Below are positions 20,351 to 32,215 of a DNA stretch of 64,000 bases, piece by piece (position 1 is the stretch's first letter; every line of letters starts with the position of its first letter). The translations under genes and the position numbers were made by a program. Source of the DNA: Aurelia coerulea. Its lineage: Eukaryota > Cnidaria > Scyphozoa > Semaeostomeae > Ulmaridae. Where the stretch lies: contig CM076943.1 of the NCBI GenBank assembly GCA_039566865.1, forward strand, positions 30,698,663-30,762,662, read 5' to 3'. The notes beneath the pieces were generated by a model that had not been told where the DNA came from, did not search any database, and saw nothing but the letters and a program-made list of their open reading frames with translations.

Positions 20351-22833
20351 TTGTTTAAAATAATGGCTGAGATGAGTTGGACTCCACCAGTATTAGACCT
20401 ATCTGTGGATGGGTATGTTGCCTGGAAAGCTTGGCTTGCAAAATGGAATGACTACTACATTGTCACAGAACTAGGAAAGAAAGAGGCAGCCTACCAATGT
20501 GCTATGCTGAGATACACGTTTACAGATGAAACGAGGAATATTTATGATACCTTAAATTTATCAGAGGATGATGTAAAAGATATTGCCAAGATCATAGAAG
20601 CCTTGAAAGGCTATGCAAAGGGAATAGTCAATGAAACTTTAGAACGACATGCTTTCAACTGCAGAATACAAGAAGATGGAGAAATGTTTGATGATTTCTT
20701 GACGGATATCAAGATCCTAAGCAAAAATTGCAACTTTTGTGGTACATGTCACAATGGTCTTATCAGAGATTTTTTTTCTTTATTCATTTAAAAACAACAA
20801 CTATTTACAAAAACAACAAGGCTAATTAACTACGTGCCATCCATAGTGGGAAAGGACTTACAGTCAGCGAGTTCCCACTATGTATGGCACTTACAATTTA
20901 AATCTAAATCGTTCCAAGAATAGTCGTAAGAGAGGGACAGCCCAAGAGCACACAATTCGCCATTGTGATTGGCATGGCGCTTTAACGTATGACGAGCAAC
21001 ATGAACAACTCGGAGATTCTTCTGAGGTCCAGGCTCGAGGAATCTATCAAGAGTTAGGAATTTAGTGCCTCCAGGCCGTCTCTCTCTTACGACTATATTC
21101 CAACAAAAGAGGAAAAAGCAAAATTAACAGAAGTACACACAGACACAGACATACGACAAGAACACTACAGGCATAAACTAGACAGATACAGTGCACGAAA
21201 TTCCTGTTTTCAAGGGCTATGTCAATTTTCGTAGTCTATTGAAACAAAACGCCTGGATGATTTTATGTACTCTAAAGTAGCTTCAAGAATCAGTCTGTTG
21301 ACAATGTGTGGAAGTTCAGAACTTCCATACAACATCAGTGAGCAAACGAAATCGTCATCAAAGTTGGATACATCCAAGCTCAGAATTTCCGAGAGCTGGC
21401 CAAGGAGGTTTCTGCGAAGATGATCAAACAAGGGGCAATGCAGGAGGAAATGCTCATTATCCTCGTTCGCGGTACCACAATTGCATAGTGGACTTACGAT
21501 GTTGAATCTATGCCTAAACCTATGCTCATTTAATGCACTGAATTTCAAACGCAACTTTGTTAAGATTCTAACACCCTCTATATCATAAATGCTATATACG
21601 GAGTTTTCAGTTGGCCTTATTTTGGAAAGGAGTTTTCGCTTAAATTCAGCAATAGACTTGCAACTCCTGATATCTCTATCAAGTAAATTCCATTCATAAG
21701 GGGCATTACAGAAATATGTGTTAGAAAAACGGACAGTTTTACTAATAGACGGAGTGTATATGCGCTGATTTCTAAGATCATAGTTTATTTGCCGTTCAGC
21801 AGGGATTTCATTGAAGAGATATTCAGGAGATTGGTTATTTTTTAGGTTGAAGAAATGACATAAGCGTCGGTACCATCTTCTACTGTACAGGGTTTCCCAG
21901 CCTAATTCATTGTAAAGTCTTTGCCTATTTGTACCCCTCCATGCACCAGACACAGCTAGTGCTGCAGAGTATTGAGTTTGTTCCAGTTTTTGAGTAAAAC
22001 CTAGTCGCATTTCAGGGTCATATTTATGGTACAACAGGTCACCATAGTCAAGATGAGGCCTGACATATAGTTTGTAAGTTAGATTAAGGACAGTTCTAGA
22101 GACATACTTGGAGAGATATTTTATAAGCCCAATTTCTCGCCTTGCCTTTAGGATGGCTGCTCTGATGTGACTCTGAAAGTTTAATTTTGAATCCAAAATC
22201 ATTCCTAGAATTATCAGAGATCGTATCGTAGCAGGAGTCAACAGTGACCAACTCAGGAGAAAATTGCTATCTGAGGACAAATTAGATCTGAAGAAAGCAG
22301 AGAACATTTGCAGGAGCCATGAAAAAGCGATAGAGGTCAACAACAACAACTATGCTACAATGAAAGAAACAGAACAGAACAATCCAAGGAATCAAAGATC
22401 TACCTTTATTCAACAACGTGGAATGGAGCCATCTGCACCAAATATTCAAAAATGACTCTGCAAGTTCTGTTGTCAGCATCACCAATGGGGAAGAGATTTT
22501 TGTCCAGCATGGAACAAAAAGTGTAACAAATGTTTAAAGAAAACTCACTTTAGTTGCAGTGGTTTATGCAAGGGGAGAGAAGCTGTTGGAAACATCGAAA
22601 CAGATATCGAGGAAGAGCTTGATTCATTATTTCGGGGGGCAGTTGATGGAGAAAGCAAAAATTACTCTTTTGAAGTGTCTATGCAAACAAAAATGGGTTC
22701 CATAGATTTTAAAGTAGATACTGGAGCTGATGTAACTGTAATTGCAGAAAAGGAGCTTGAAAAGCTTGGAATAAACAAGGATAGTCTCAAGAAAACAAAT
22801 AAAAGATTAATTGGTCCAGGGGGCAACGCCTGA
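20351..22833 (+). pseudogene. Gag-protease region of the LTR element, split by an antisense LINE
   Basis: The first part (20351-20770) encodes a capsid-like segment starting near MAEMSWTPPVL with LERHAFNCRIQ. It is interrupted at 20771 by the antisense LINE and resumes at 22211 in the same register. A TGA stop at 22453-22455 precedes the nucleocapsid-like segment with two Cys-rich knuckles (CKFC..HH..C, CNKC..H..C). The protease active-site motif VDTGADVTVI lies near 22710. The frame ends at a TGA (22831-22833), and pol continues in another frame. Nonfunctional through the insertion, stop and frameshift. Confidence 0.8.
20771..22210 (-). mobile_element. Antisense 5'-truncated LINE nested in gag
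   Basis: Bordered by an 11-bp duplication TTATCAGAGAT (20760-20770 and 22211-22221). The RT C-terminal frame is open from 22210 to the stop near 21225. It has LGMILDSKLNFQSHI, YVRPHLDYGDLLY, GAWRGT..LYNELGWE and RLCHFF, then a Cys/His motif CNCG..EDNEHFLLHCP. A 3' UTR (21220-20771) ends in TTTTTTTC on the plus strand, the A-rich tail. It is related to the elements at 57331 and 14040. The frame is long and intact, so the insertion is comparatively young. Confidence 0.88.
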
Positions 22834-24442
22834 AATGCCTGGGATTCACCCATATCACATTCACATGGGGAAATATCAAAGCCAGGCAGATTTGTTACAT
22901 TATTAAAGATCTTCAGAAGAACTTGTTGGGGAAACCAACAATTAGAGAGCTACACATTATCCCCTTGGAAAAGCCTAATGAACTGAGATGTGACTCAGTT
23001 GATTCAAAAAATGAAAGCACATTTGTTAAAGAATACCCAGAGATTTTTTCTGGCCTGGGTTGCATTAAAGGTCAACCAATCAACATAGAATTGAAAGAAG
23101 GCACAATTCCTTATCACATCAATGCTCCAAGACATATCCCCTTACCAATGTTGGACAAGGTCAAGGCAGAAATTTTACGAATGGAGAAACTTGGTGTAAT
23201 GAGAAAAGTAGATCAACCTACAGAATGGTGCCATCCAATTGTCATTGTGGGAAAGCCTAACAACAAAATTCGATTATGCATTGATCTTACAAAGCTAAAT
23301 TTGGGAGTAAGGAGAGAGTTTTATCAATTAGAGAGCGTAGAGGAATCAATCTCTAAGCTGGGAAACAATTGCAAAGTTATGTCAAAACTAGATGCAAACT
23401 CAGGCTATTGGCAAGTACCATTGAATGAAAAAAGTCAACTTCTTACAACTTTTATCACTCCAATTGGAAGATATTGTTGCACAAGGGGACCCTTTGGACT
23501 TTCTTCAATGAAAGAAATATTCAACAAGAAAATAGATTTCATAACTGAAGGCCTGGAAGGGGTTGTTAAAAGCACAGATGATTTCCTTGTGTTTAGTAAA
23601 GACAAAGCTGAACATGATGCTAGATTGAGAAATTTACTTGAACGATTCAAGGCTACCCATGTTACATTGAATAAAGAAAAATGCGAATTTAGCAAATTAG
23701 AGGTTGAGTTTATTGGTCATAAAGTTTATGAGAAAGGTGTGAAACCATTATCAAGCTGCGTTCAAGCAATATCTGAGTTCAAAACACCAACTAATGTTAC
23801 AGAATTGAGAAGATTCTTAGGAATGGCTAATCAGTTATCTAAATACAGCACAGAGCTTGCTGATGCAGCTAGTCCATTAAGAGATTTATTAAGCACAAAG
23901 AATGACTGGGTGTGGGAAACAGTGCACACAAAGGCATTTGAGAAAGTAAAAAATGTTTTGGTACAACCACCTGTGCTAGCACATTTTAGTCCAGAGAAAC
24001 CAACAAAGATAAGGACAGATGGCAGTAACTGAATGGCATTGCTGTCATATTATCACAGCAACAAGAAGGGGTTTGGAAACCAGTAGCATGTGCTTCAAGA
24101 TTTTTAAAAGCAGCAGAGAAAAACTATCATCCCATAGACGTCGAGATGTCGGCAATAGCTTGGGGATGTGAAAAGAGGAAGATGTTTTTACATGGTCTAC
24201 CAAATTTCCAAATCCAGACAGACCACAAACCACTGATACCCATACTTCAAACAAAGATGCTTGCTGAGATGTCACCTCGAATACAAAACATGAGATTGAA
24301 ACTATTGAAATACTCATTTACAGTTGAATATTGCCCTGGAAAGGAAATGATAGATGCAGACGCATTATCTAGGGCACCAACACAAGAACCGACAGAGCAA
24401 GATTTGATTGCTGAGAAAGATACAGAATGTCATGTTAATTAA
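22834..24442 (+). pseudogene. Pol region: reverse transcriptase and RNase H of the LTR element
   Basis: The frame from about 22834 to 24032 has the Gypsy RT order: P-x-N-RHIPLPM, the MRKV...EWCHPIVIV segment, RLCIDLTKLN, SKLDANSGYWQ (first catalytic Asp) and the FGLSS region. The DD box reads KSTDDFLVF; both Asp are kept, but Thr replaces the usual Met/Val before them. HVTLNKEKCEF and FIGHKV follow. The frame breaks after DGSN at 24032. RNase H resumes in a different frame to 24442 (NYHPIDVEMSAIAWG, QTDHKPL, DADALSRA). A short TTAA duplication at about 24436 breaks the passage to integrase. Confidence 0.88.
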
Positions 24443-25731
24443 TGCAGTGATCCAGCAGCTACCGGCAACAGATTCAAGATTAGAGGAAATCAGAGAGAAA
24501 ACTGCAAATGATCCTGTTTTAACAGAACTGGCCTCTGTGATAATGAATGGTTGGCCACATGAAAGAAGAGGTTGTTCCGATGCTGTAAAACCCTATTGGG
24601 AACACAGAGGAGATATCACAACTGTGAATGGATTAATATTGAGGGTTAGTCAGATTATAGTCCCCAATACAATGAGAAGAAGCATGTTAGAAAAATTACA
24701 TGAAGGACATCTAGGCATAGTGAAATGCAAAAGAAGAGCCAGAAACAGCTGTTTCTGGCCAAAAATGAATCATCATATTGAAAATATGATAAAAGGGTGT
24801 CATGAATGCAGCAAATATCAACCATCTAAGGAAACAGAAACCCTTCAACCCCATGAAGTTCCTGTGAAACCATGGCAGAAGATCGGCACAGATTTAATGA
24901 GACAAGGTGGAAAAAATTACCTCATAGTGACTGATTATTACTCGTATTACCCAGAAGTTTATGAGCTAAGGAGAACAAACGCTCTGGATGTAATACATGC
25001 AAACAAGGAAGCATTTTCCAGATATGGGATACCAGAAGTTGTGATATCAGACAACGGTTCACAATATACGTCCAAAATTGCCGCTCATTTGCCCGAGACT
25101 GGCAATTTAAGAAAAGAACATCCAGTCCAAGATACGCAAAGTCCAATGGTCTGGCTGAATCTTCAGTCAAAGTAATCAGAAACCTCATCAAAAAATGTAA
25201 CGGCTCGAGACAAGACATCCTCAAGGGACTGCTGATTCTTAGAAATACTCCCTTGGGTTGTGGCAAGTCACCTGCTGAATTGCTGATGGGGAGGAAACTC
25301 AGGGACAATATTCCATCGATTGAAACAGACAGGCGAGGTATTACGAGGGACCTAGTCATGGAAAGAGAAAGACAAAAGATGTACTTTGACCAAAAAAGTG
25401 CATCCAAGAGAAATGTTACTGCTTCAAGTCAATTCAGGATTAACCAAAGAGTTGTTGTCCAGAACCCACAGTGGACCCAGGGATGGAAATAAGTAAACAA
25501 AATTTTTATTCTTTTATAGCAGTTTACATTATTTATTTGAAGCACAAGTGTTAGACGGACACAACGCAAAAAACCGCATGTCAGTATCTCTTTTCTAGGT
25601 AAAAATATGGTTTTTTGGAGTGATGGGGTTTATTAAAGAACAGAGGACTCATAACTTTGGTTACATTATTTCGCAAAAATCACCTGTCTCCACAAAATCA
25701 ACACTAGAAGCATAAAATTTCTCAGAGAACC

Positions 25732-26795
25732 TTCATAACTGGTTTCTGATGGATTAGATGGATGAATTGTTCAAAATTAGCATTTAAAGGGCTTGAAAAG
25801 GCAAACATTTATGAGGAAAATACAAATTTTAGGGTCGTCCGAGGCAAAGACACAATGTTTTTCCCTCTGTTTTTACTCGCATACTTTCAGTTAAAATGTA
25901 AATTAGGGTCCGATCCCGACCCATGGGCCCCCTAAACCATATGATATTTGGAAAGCTTATTTGATAAGCTTTCGAATGATGTATAACAATTATGAATTTG
26001 GATAGCACTTTAGAAATAAATTACATTTTATTGACAGGTACACCCACCCGGCGACCTTCTCTCTGTAGCAACCTAAGTCCACAGAATGACTCCTAAATGG
26101 GTAGGAATAGCTGACAGAACCTTCACATATGGTTTTTGATGGATTATATTGATGGATCATTCAAAATTAGCATTTAAAGGGCTTGAAAAGACAAACATTT
26201 ATGAGGAAAATACGAATTTTAGGGTTGTCCGAGGCAAAGACCCACGGTTTTCCCCCCTGTTTTTACTCGCATACTTTCAGTTAAAATGTAAATTAGGGTC
26301 CGATCCCGACCCATGGGCTCCTAAACCATATGATATTTGGAAAGCTTATTCAATAAGCTTTCGAATGATGCATAACAATTATGAATTTGGTCAGCACTAA
26401 GAGAACCATACTATACTTTATCAACGGCTACCCCTACCCATAAAAAAACCCAAGGATTGTTCTCTCGGTAACAACCTAAGTTCACAAAGTGATTCCTATG
26501 CAGGTATGAATAGCTCAAAGAACCTTTACAAATGTCTTTTGATAGACTGAATTAAGGGGTTATTTAGAATTAGCACTCAATAGCTTCAAAATACGACAAT
26601 TCCTGAGAAAATAGCAATTTTAGGGTCGTAGGAGGCAAATAACCATGGTTTTATCCATGTAATAGGCAATTCTTACCAAATATTTTCAATTCACATGCAA
26701 ATTAGAGTCCAATCCCTGCACAACGGGCCCCCTAAACTCAATGATAATTGGCAATATTCTTCAAAATGCTGTCAGGTCTTATGATTGTGCAGCAG
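25732..26795 (+). repeat. Three direct repeats, about 390-400 bp each, inside the CACAGTG element
   Basis: Copies start near 25732, 26121 and 26522. The first two are about 90 percent identical by eye (AAAGGGCTTGAAAAG, TTACTCGCATACTTTCAG, GGGTCCGATCCCGACCCATG). The third is much more diverged. No conserved reading frame spans them. Confidence 0.85.
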
Positions 26796-26904
26796 CAATG
26801 CTATGTTTGATGTAATGTCCTCCTATATAACGTTTTTGTATTGAATCCCAAAAAGTAGATGGACAGAAAATATTTTTGCTATAAAGTTTGTAATTTTCAT
26901 CAAA

Positions 26905-27425
26905 GTATGATCAAACAGGTATCAATAGAAAGATCTCAAAGAGCGGAGTTTGAAAATCGACATGAATTCAAATTTTGAGGTAAGAAAAGGGGCTTTAGTC
27001 CCCTGGGAATTCTAGCAACTTTTTTGTTTCATATCGTACCGACACCAATCTTACATCATTTGAAAGCACATTTGCTCCTGATTTCGAATATGTAGTTCAA
27101 TTTCTTGTAAATTGTATCATTTTGGAATTATTTACCAAAGATTGAATCCTAGTGTAGGTTACTGCCCATAGCAGATATATCTATTATCTGTCTGTTAAAT
27201 ATGACTTATAACTTTAGAAGCACAAATGATATGAACATGCGGTTTTCAGATTTGGCATCAGGAGATAATGGACTCTCAGATGATATAAGATTGATGTTTG
27301 CAAGATTCGAAACAAAGAAGTTGCTAGAATTCCCAGAGAACTAAACCCCCTTTTCTTACCCCAAAATTCAAATTTGTCTCAGTTTTCAAACTCCGCTTTT
27401 TTATATCTTTCGATTGATTATAAAT
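26905..27425. repeat. Internal inverted repeat in the CACAGTG element
   Basis: About 26905-27060 is the reverse complement of about 27270-27425. Shared words include GCGGAGTTTGAAAA, GGTAAGAAAAGGGG and GGGAATTCTAGCAACTT. The 200-bp loop has no feature. It may be a separate nested foldback. Confidence 0.75.
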
Positions 27426-27896
27426 CACCATATTATCTTGCCATATTCCTGTTTTAAAGACTTATTTCCAAAACTTAGCATTCTGGGTCCACTGTGGAAC
27501 CCCCAAAATCGTACGTGGACATTGAAAGGAAGAATAATGGAAGACGCAGGACACAGGTCATACAAAATAAGGATGGAGAACGGTAACATCCTCAGAAGAA
27601 ATTCAAGATTTATTAGAAAGGTGTATATGTTAAACCCACACGTTGTTACCACTTTGCCTACCGTAGGAGCAGGTGTGAGTGACCAACACGAAGGAGCAGG
27701 TGTGAGTGACCAACACGAAGGAGATGATCGTTCAAACGTGCCAATGGATGTGACAAGGAGATCACGTTATGGAAGAGTTTTGAAACCGAAGAAACCAACC
27801 GACTATAAAGATTTATGAATTTATGGTTGATGTATTTTGAGTTCCTGAAGCATCAAACGTTTTGATGTTGACTTTAGACATTTAATGACTTAATTA

Positions 27897-27908
27897 ATTG
27901 GGGGAAGA
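27897..27908 (+). other. Polypurine tract of the LTR element
   Basis: ATTGGGGGAAGA directly abuts the 3' LTR start, the expected position for plus-strand priming. Confidence 0.6.
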
Positions 27909-27994
27909 TGTTGCAGTTGTTGTCATAGTTGTTGTTGTTGTCCTAGTAGTTGTTGTTGTTAAGAGACATGATGGCCTAACGTTCGGATATAACA
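27909..27994 (+). repeat. 3' LTR, 86 bp
   Basis: Runs from TGTTGCAGTTGTTG to CGGATATAACA and matches the 5' LTR apart from the 15-bp gap and four visible substitutions. The 5-bp duplication GCTAT follows. Confidence 0.85.
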
Positions 27995-29054
27995 GCTATC
28001 AAAACTGGAACATTATCGTGTTTGTGGATGTGCCCTTGAGTGGTTTAGATCATATCTGTCTGATAGAAAACAATATGTTTCTGTTAACGGAAGCAATTCG
28101 AACTTACTTTCAATTACTTGTGGTGTACCACAGGGTTCTGTACTGGGTCCATTACTCTTCCTTCCCTATATCAATGATCTACCAAATGCTTCTAAGAAAC
28201 TTAACTTTTATCTCTTTGCTGATGATACAAACATCTACTATGAATCCAAAGATTTATCTCATTTGATTAAAATTGTCAACAAAGAACTAAGATTAGTAAA
28301 GAAGTGGCTTGATCCTAATAGATTATCATTAAACATTGATAAGACAAATTATATGATTTTTCATTCTTCATCTGTCAAAGTTCCCTCTGATTCTGATGTC
28401 AAAATAGGCAAGAAACATATCAAAAGAGTTAAGTTTGTTAAGTTCTTAGGTCTCCTCCTGGATGAGCATCTTAGCTGGAAATACCATCTCAGTGAACTCT
28501 CTAAGAAGTTAGCTAGAACATGTGGAATGTTTTTCAAAATTTGGAACTTACTTCCATTAGATGTTTTACTTTGCTTGTACAATGCTTTGTTTCTGTCCTT
28601 CTTACAATATGGTCTTGTTGTTTGGGGTCAAACCTATGCATCATACATTAATCCAATTTTCAAATTACAGAAAAAAACAGTCAGAGCTATCTCATTTCAG
28701 CCTCGCATGTCTCCCTCTCTCCCAATCTTCAATGATTTTAAACTTCTGAAACTTTCTGAGATTTTCGAACTCCGACTCTTAACTTTTGTTTTTGATTCTG
28801 TTAATAAAACCTCACCTAGTTGCTTTCATGACTTTTTCTTATTTAGTTCATCTGTTCATCAGTATTCCAGAAGACAGGCCAGTCAAGGTGATTTATATAT
28901 ATCTCGGAAAAACAGTCTTCAATATGGTCTAAAGTCAATTCAATATCTTGGTGCTAAACTTTGGAATGCATTACCAGTGGAACTCCGAAATGCTCCATCA
29001 AAAATATCGTTCAAAACTAAACTGAAAATGTACTTATTGAAAAATGTCAACTGA
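27995..29054 (+). pseudogene. LINE ORF2 part 2: RT palm, thumb and C-terminus
   Basis: It resumes the LINE frame directly after the LTR element. It contains WFRSYLSDRKQYV, the motif GVPQGSVLGPLLF near 28122, the catalytic FADDTNIYY near 28215, RLSLNIDKTNYMIFH, and the thumb motif KFLGLLLDEHLSW. The C-terminal LGAKLWNALPVELR is followed by FKTKLKMYLLKNVN and a stop at 29052-29054. One frame change is needed at about 28260. Both catalytic Asp are preserved. Confidence 0.88.
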
Positions 29055-29652
29055 TGCTCTACACTGCCACAAGATAGGCACTAAATCCTAACTGGCTAAC
29101 GAGCTTGGCACGTGACACGCTCTGAAACCAATCAATGAAACGGAAAACCGACCGGGAAATTTGAAAAGTCAAATTTAGGCCGTTTTTGGACGATTTTACC
29201 ACCCTTCACCAAAAAAGGATTGTACGGAAGGAAAATTAAGATTTTCAAAAAATTCCTTCACAGACGTGTTCCCAATACTTGAATACATGCCTGTTCACGG
29301 GGGCTAAGAATTATCTCAAAATCTGGAGAAATGCCGAAGTTTTGAATTTGACCTCACTGACCTCACTGTAGCGTGTCATAGTAAAAACCACAGTAAACAC
29401 AGAAACGTATTCTTCACATGCATCTGGAGACTAAATACTTTGCTTCGAAGTTCTTATTCTGTATGTTTAAAAGATGCCAAACGTAGAGCACTACAGCATC
29501 TGAATCTTTTTTAGTTTGAAGCTAACATGAATACCACCGGCGATTTTCAATATTTAATGCTGAGGGGAAGGTGAAAAATGGGAAGATTTGCACTGCACTG
29601 GCCTAATAAAACATCACACTGTCGTTATAAATAAGGACGAATTAACAGATAC

Positions 29653-30151
29653 TTACATTTCTATCTTGCAAAATGAGGACCACAAACTGAAAATATGAAG
29701 CAGCACAAATGCCAAAAGTATTTCAACTGGTTTTAATGGCAAAAATCCACTTTTATGACCGTAATCTGCAGCCAGTTTCTCCAACAAATCGTTCAGAATT
29801 TCCTCTTGCAACATCATTGTCAATAGAAAGGGCGCGGAAATTTCAGTGATCAGCTGCATGCTTGCTAGTCATTATCAAATAACATACAATTCCAATGAAC
29901 TTTGAATAAATAACAATTATTTCAGGAATGGCAAAAGCTGTAAAATTCAACGTGGCAAGAACGAAAGATTTTATGATGTCCTCTTCGATAACCATTGCTC
30001 CCATTCCTTTATCCAATTCTGCTCTCATCTTTGTGACATCATAAGAGTGGGAATCAGCAATTACATGAACCAAAACATCATATAAATTCATGAATTGTGT
30101 CCCTTGCTTTTTAGCACAGGAAATGGCTATCATCTCGTCTAGCAGGTACAT
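29653..30151 (-). CDS. Unknown protein in the left arm of the foldback (two overlapping frames)
   Basis: The first frame starts MYLLDEMIAISCAKKQ at 30151 and runs 102 codons. The second overlaps its end by 17 nt in another frame and continues 68 codons to 29653 (QLITEISAPFLL..). No domain is recognised. The middle contains a helix-forming acidic segment (KMRAELDKGMGAMVIEED) and hydrophobic stretches. A 34-nt segment with GTATGT and TGCAG ends spans the frame change and would merge the frames if removed, but that is shorter than normal metazoan introns. A simple frameshift is equally possible. Both arms keep both frames with only a few substitutions. Confidence 0.4.
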
Positions 30152-30730
30152 GAAATGAATATGAAATACTAAATTTAATTTTGCGAAAGATCACAATAAC
30201 AACGAAGGGAAGAAATGTACATCTTGTTTTTAATGTGAAAAATAGATTGGCCATTTCTGCAAAATAACATTTGAAATACTATTTTTAAAGCTCCTTCATG
30301 TCAATTTCACAGTTTGTGCGGATATCATAGAAAAATATCTATCTTTGGACTACCAAAGGAAAGGCCATTCATTAGAAAATCACTCCTTTACTGTCAAACA
30401 ACACAGCAGCATAGAGCACAACTTTTCTGTGAGATGATAAACTTCGACCCCCCATAGACTGAAGTTTCTTAGAATTCTTATTCTCGTTTGACCGCATAGG
30501 GGTGATTTTCTAATGGATGACCTCTCTGGTAGTCCAAATATAGATATTTTTCTATGATATCCGCACAAACTGTGAAATTGATATGAAGGAGCTTTAAAAA
30601 TAGTATTTCAAATGTTATTTTGCAGAAATGGCCAATCTATTTTTCACATTAAAAACAAGATGTACATTTCTTCCCTTCGTTGTTATTGTGATCTTTCGCA
30701 AAATTAAATTTAGTATTTCATATTCATTTC

Positions 30731-31229
30731 ATGTACCTGCTAGACGAGATGATAGCCATTTCTTGTGCTAAAAAGCAAGGGACACAATTCATGAATTTAT
30801 ATGATGTTTTGGTTCATGTAATTGCTGATTCCCACTCTTATGATGTCACAAAGATGAGAGCAGAATTGGATAAAGGAATGGGAGCAATGGTTATCGAAGA
30901 GGACATCATAAAATCTTTCGTTCTGGCCACGTTGAATTTTACAGCTCTTGCCATTCCTGAAATAATTGTTATTTATTCAAAGTTAATTGGAATCGTATGT
31001 TATTTGATGATGACTAGCAAGCATGCAGCTGATCACTGAAATTTCCGCGCCCTTTCTATTGAGAATGATGTTGCAAGAGGAAATTCTGAACGATTTGCTG
31101 GAGAAAATGGCTGCAGATTACGGTCAAAAAAGTGGATTTTTGCCATTAAAACCAGTTGAAATACTTTTGGCATTTGTGCTGCTTCATATTTTCAGTTTGT
31201 GGTCCTCATTTTGCAAGATAGAAATGTAA
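30731..31229 (+). CDS. Unknown protein in the right arm of the foldback (inverted twin)
   Basis: The mirror copy of the ORF pair at 29653-30151. It differs by three residues in the first 102 codons (Phe/Leu twice, Ile/Met once) and three in the next 68. The frames face outward from the palindrome centre. The same frame change and 34-nt GT..AG segment are present. Conservation may reflect recent duplication or arm-to-arm conversion rather than selection. Confidence 0.4.
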
Positions 31230-31308
31230 GTATCTGTTAATTAGTCCTTATCTATAACGACAGTGTGATGTTTTATTAGGCCAGTGCAGTGCAAATCTTC
31301 CCATTTTT

Positions 31309-32215
31309 GATTACAAAGTCCTTTGTAATCTAAGAAGGGGCTCCGATGTCAGTCAGAAAGAAAGAAAGAAAGAAAGTAAGTCAGTCACGCTCGTTAAAAC
31401 AATTAATTAACGTTTTATCTCTGCTCATTGGCACTGAAATAAAGAAAGCGCACAGAAAGCGCATACAAGACAGAAGTTTCCCGCGATCCTATAGCAACAT
31501 TTGACGTCGGCTTATTTGATGTTAGACAGATTTGACACCATAAGATGGATAAATCACCATGATGTTTACCCTGGCACAACAACAAATTGGCACGTTCTTG
31601 ACTTCATTAGCAGCTTAATGATGTTAAAACAATCGTTTTCTAGAACGAACGCATCATTAGCCACTTATTGATAGTACTCATTATGCAAATAAGTCAACCT
31701 TGGAGGATGATGTAACCGGCGGCCTGCACAGAGGCTTGCATTCACAGTATCACCGAAGGTAGAAGGACCGCCCTCCTACACAGCTACGGATGCAAACGTC
31801 GCAGGTGAAGTTGAGAGGAAAGGTGCAGAATTCCAACAAACAATGGCCCCATTGACTGGGGGAAGGCACGTGATCACACTGAACCAAAACATCTTCATGC
31901 ATGTGAATCTGCACAGAGGTTATTTTTGTGACTGCTTGTCTCAAACTAGATGCCCGCGAATAGAAACGTTCTGCAGGGTTCTGCATAAACATAAGTAATT
32001 TTGCATTATCGTAAATCTCACATGACATCTAATTTGAGACATACAAGGCGCTTGATTTTCTATTGAAGGCGACTTTAGCAGCAACACTCATCTCTCTGAC
32101 TGTAGCTAAAAACAGCATCAACGATCATTTGGGGTTATGAAGAAATCAATTTTCAGATTTTCTTATGCTTACTTAGCTCAGGACGGACTTTGTAATCATC
32201 CAAAAGGATCTTATG
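31309..32215. mobile_element. Unclassified 0.9-kb insertion (copy 1)
   Basis: It interrupts the right arm of the foldback, and the left arm gives the empty site, so the borders are exact to within a T run (possible TSD TT or TTT). It starts with the palindrome GATTACAAAGTCCTTTGTAATC-like head (first 13 bases also inverted near the end as GGACTTTGTAATC). It ends CATCCAAAAGGATCTTATG. A second copy lies at 38646. No coding content. Confidence 0.75.

Larger units (their letters stand above)
25467..27496. mobile_element. Non-autonomous DNA transposon with CACAGTG termini and 5-bp TSD
   Basis: Ends CACAGTGGACCCAG in inverted orientation at both termini. The flanks are GAACC (25462-25466 and 27497-27501). 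Removing the element and one GAACC restores the host integrase reading frame exactly, so the borders are firm to within one base. The alternative reading is CCAC..GTGG ends with a 3-bp AAC duplication. CACAGTG-type ends with 5-bp TSDs are typical of Transib/ProtoRAG-related elements. No transposase is present; the interior is three direct repeats and an internal palindrome. Confidence 0.8.
24408..27818 (+). pseudogene. Integrase and C-terminal region of the LTR element, split by a DNA transposon
   Basis: The HHCC zinc domain is visible as HEGHLGIVKCKRRA..CFWPKM..H and CHECSKYQ near 24705-24820. Catalytic core residues are D in KIGTDLM (about 24890), D in VISDNGSQYTS (about 25045) and, after a frameshift near 25125, the E in NGLAESSVK. 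The C-terminal chromatin-side region is cut by the element at 25467-27496 and resumes at about 27502 in register, ending at 27816-27818. A duplicated heptapeptide-scale repeat (GAGVSDQHE twice) lies near 27664-27715. Nonfunctional. Confidence 0.85.
20235..27994 (+). mobile_element. Gypsy-like LTR retrotransposon, 7.76 kb, with two nested insertions
   Basis: Flanked by a perfect 5-bp target duplication, GCTAT (20230-20234, 27995-27999). It has short LTRs, a PBS starting TGG, gag with zinc-knuckle residues, protease, RT, RNase H, integrase and a polypurine tract, in Ty3/Gypsy order. Two later insertions (20771-22210 and 25467-27496) account for about 3.5 kb, leaving about 4.3 kb of element. Many stops and frameshifts make it dead. 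It sits inside the RT gene of the LINE at 18580, so it is younger than that LINE. Confidence 0.9.

Noticed and set aside
22211..22349. N-terminal extension of the antisense LINE reading frame
   Set aside because: The frame runs past the 11-bp TSD into gag sequence of the host element, so the true LINE border is 22210.
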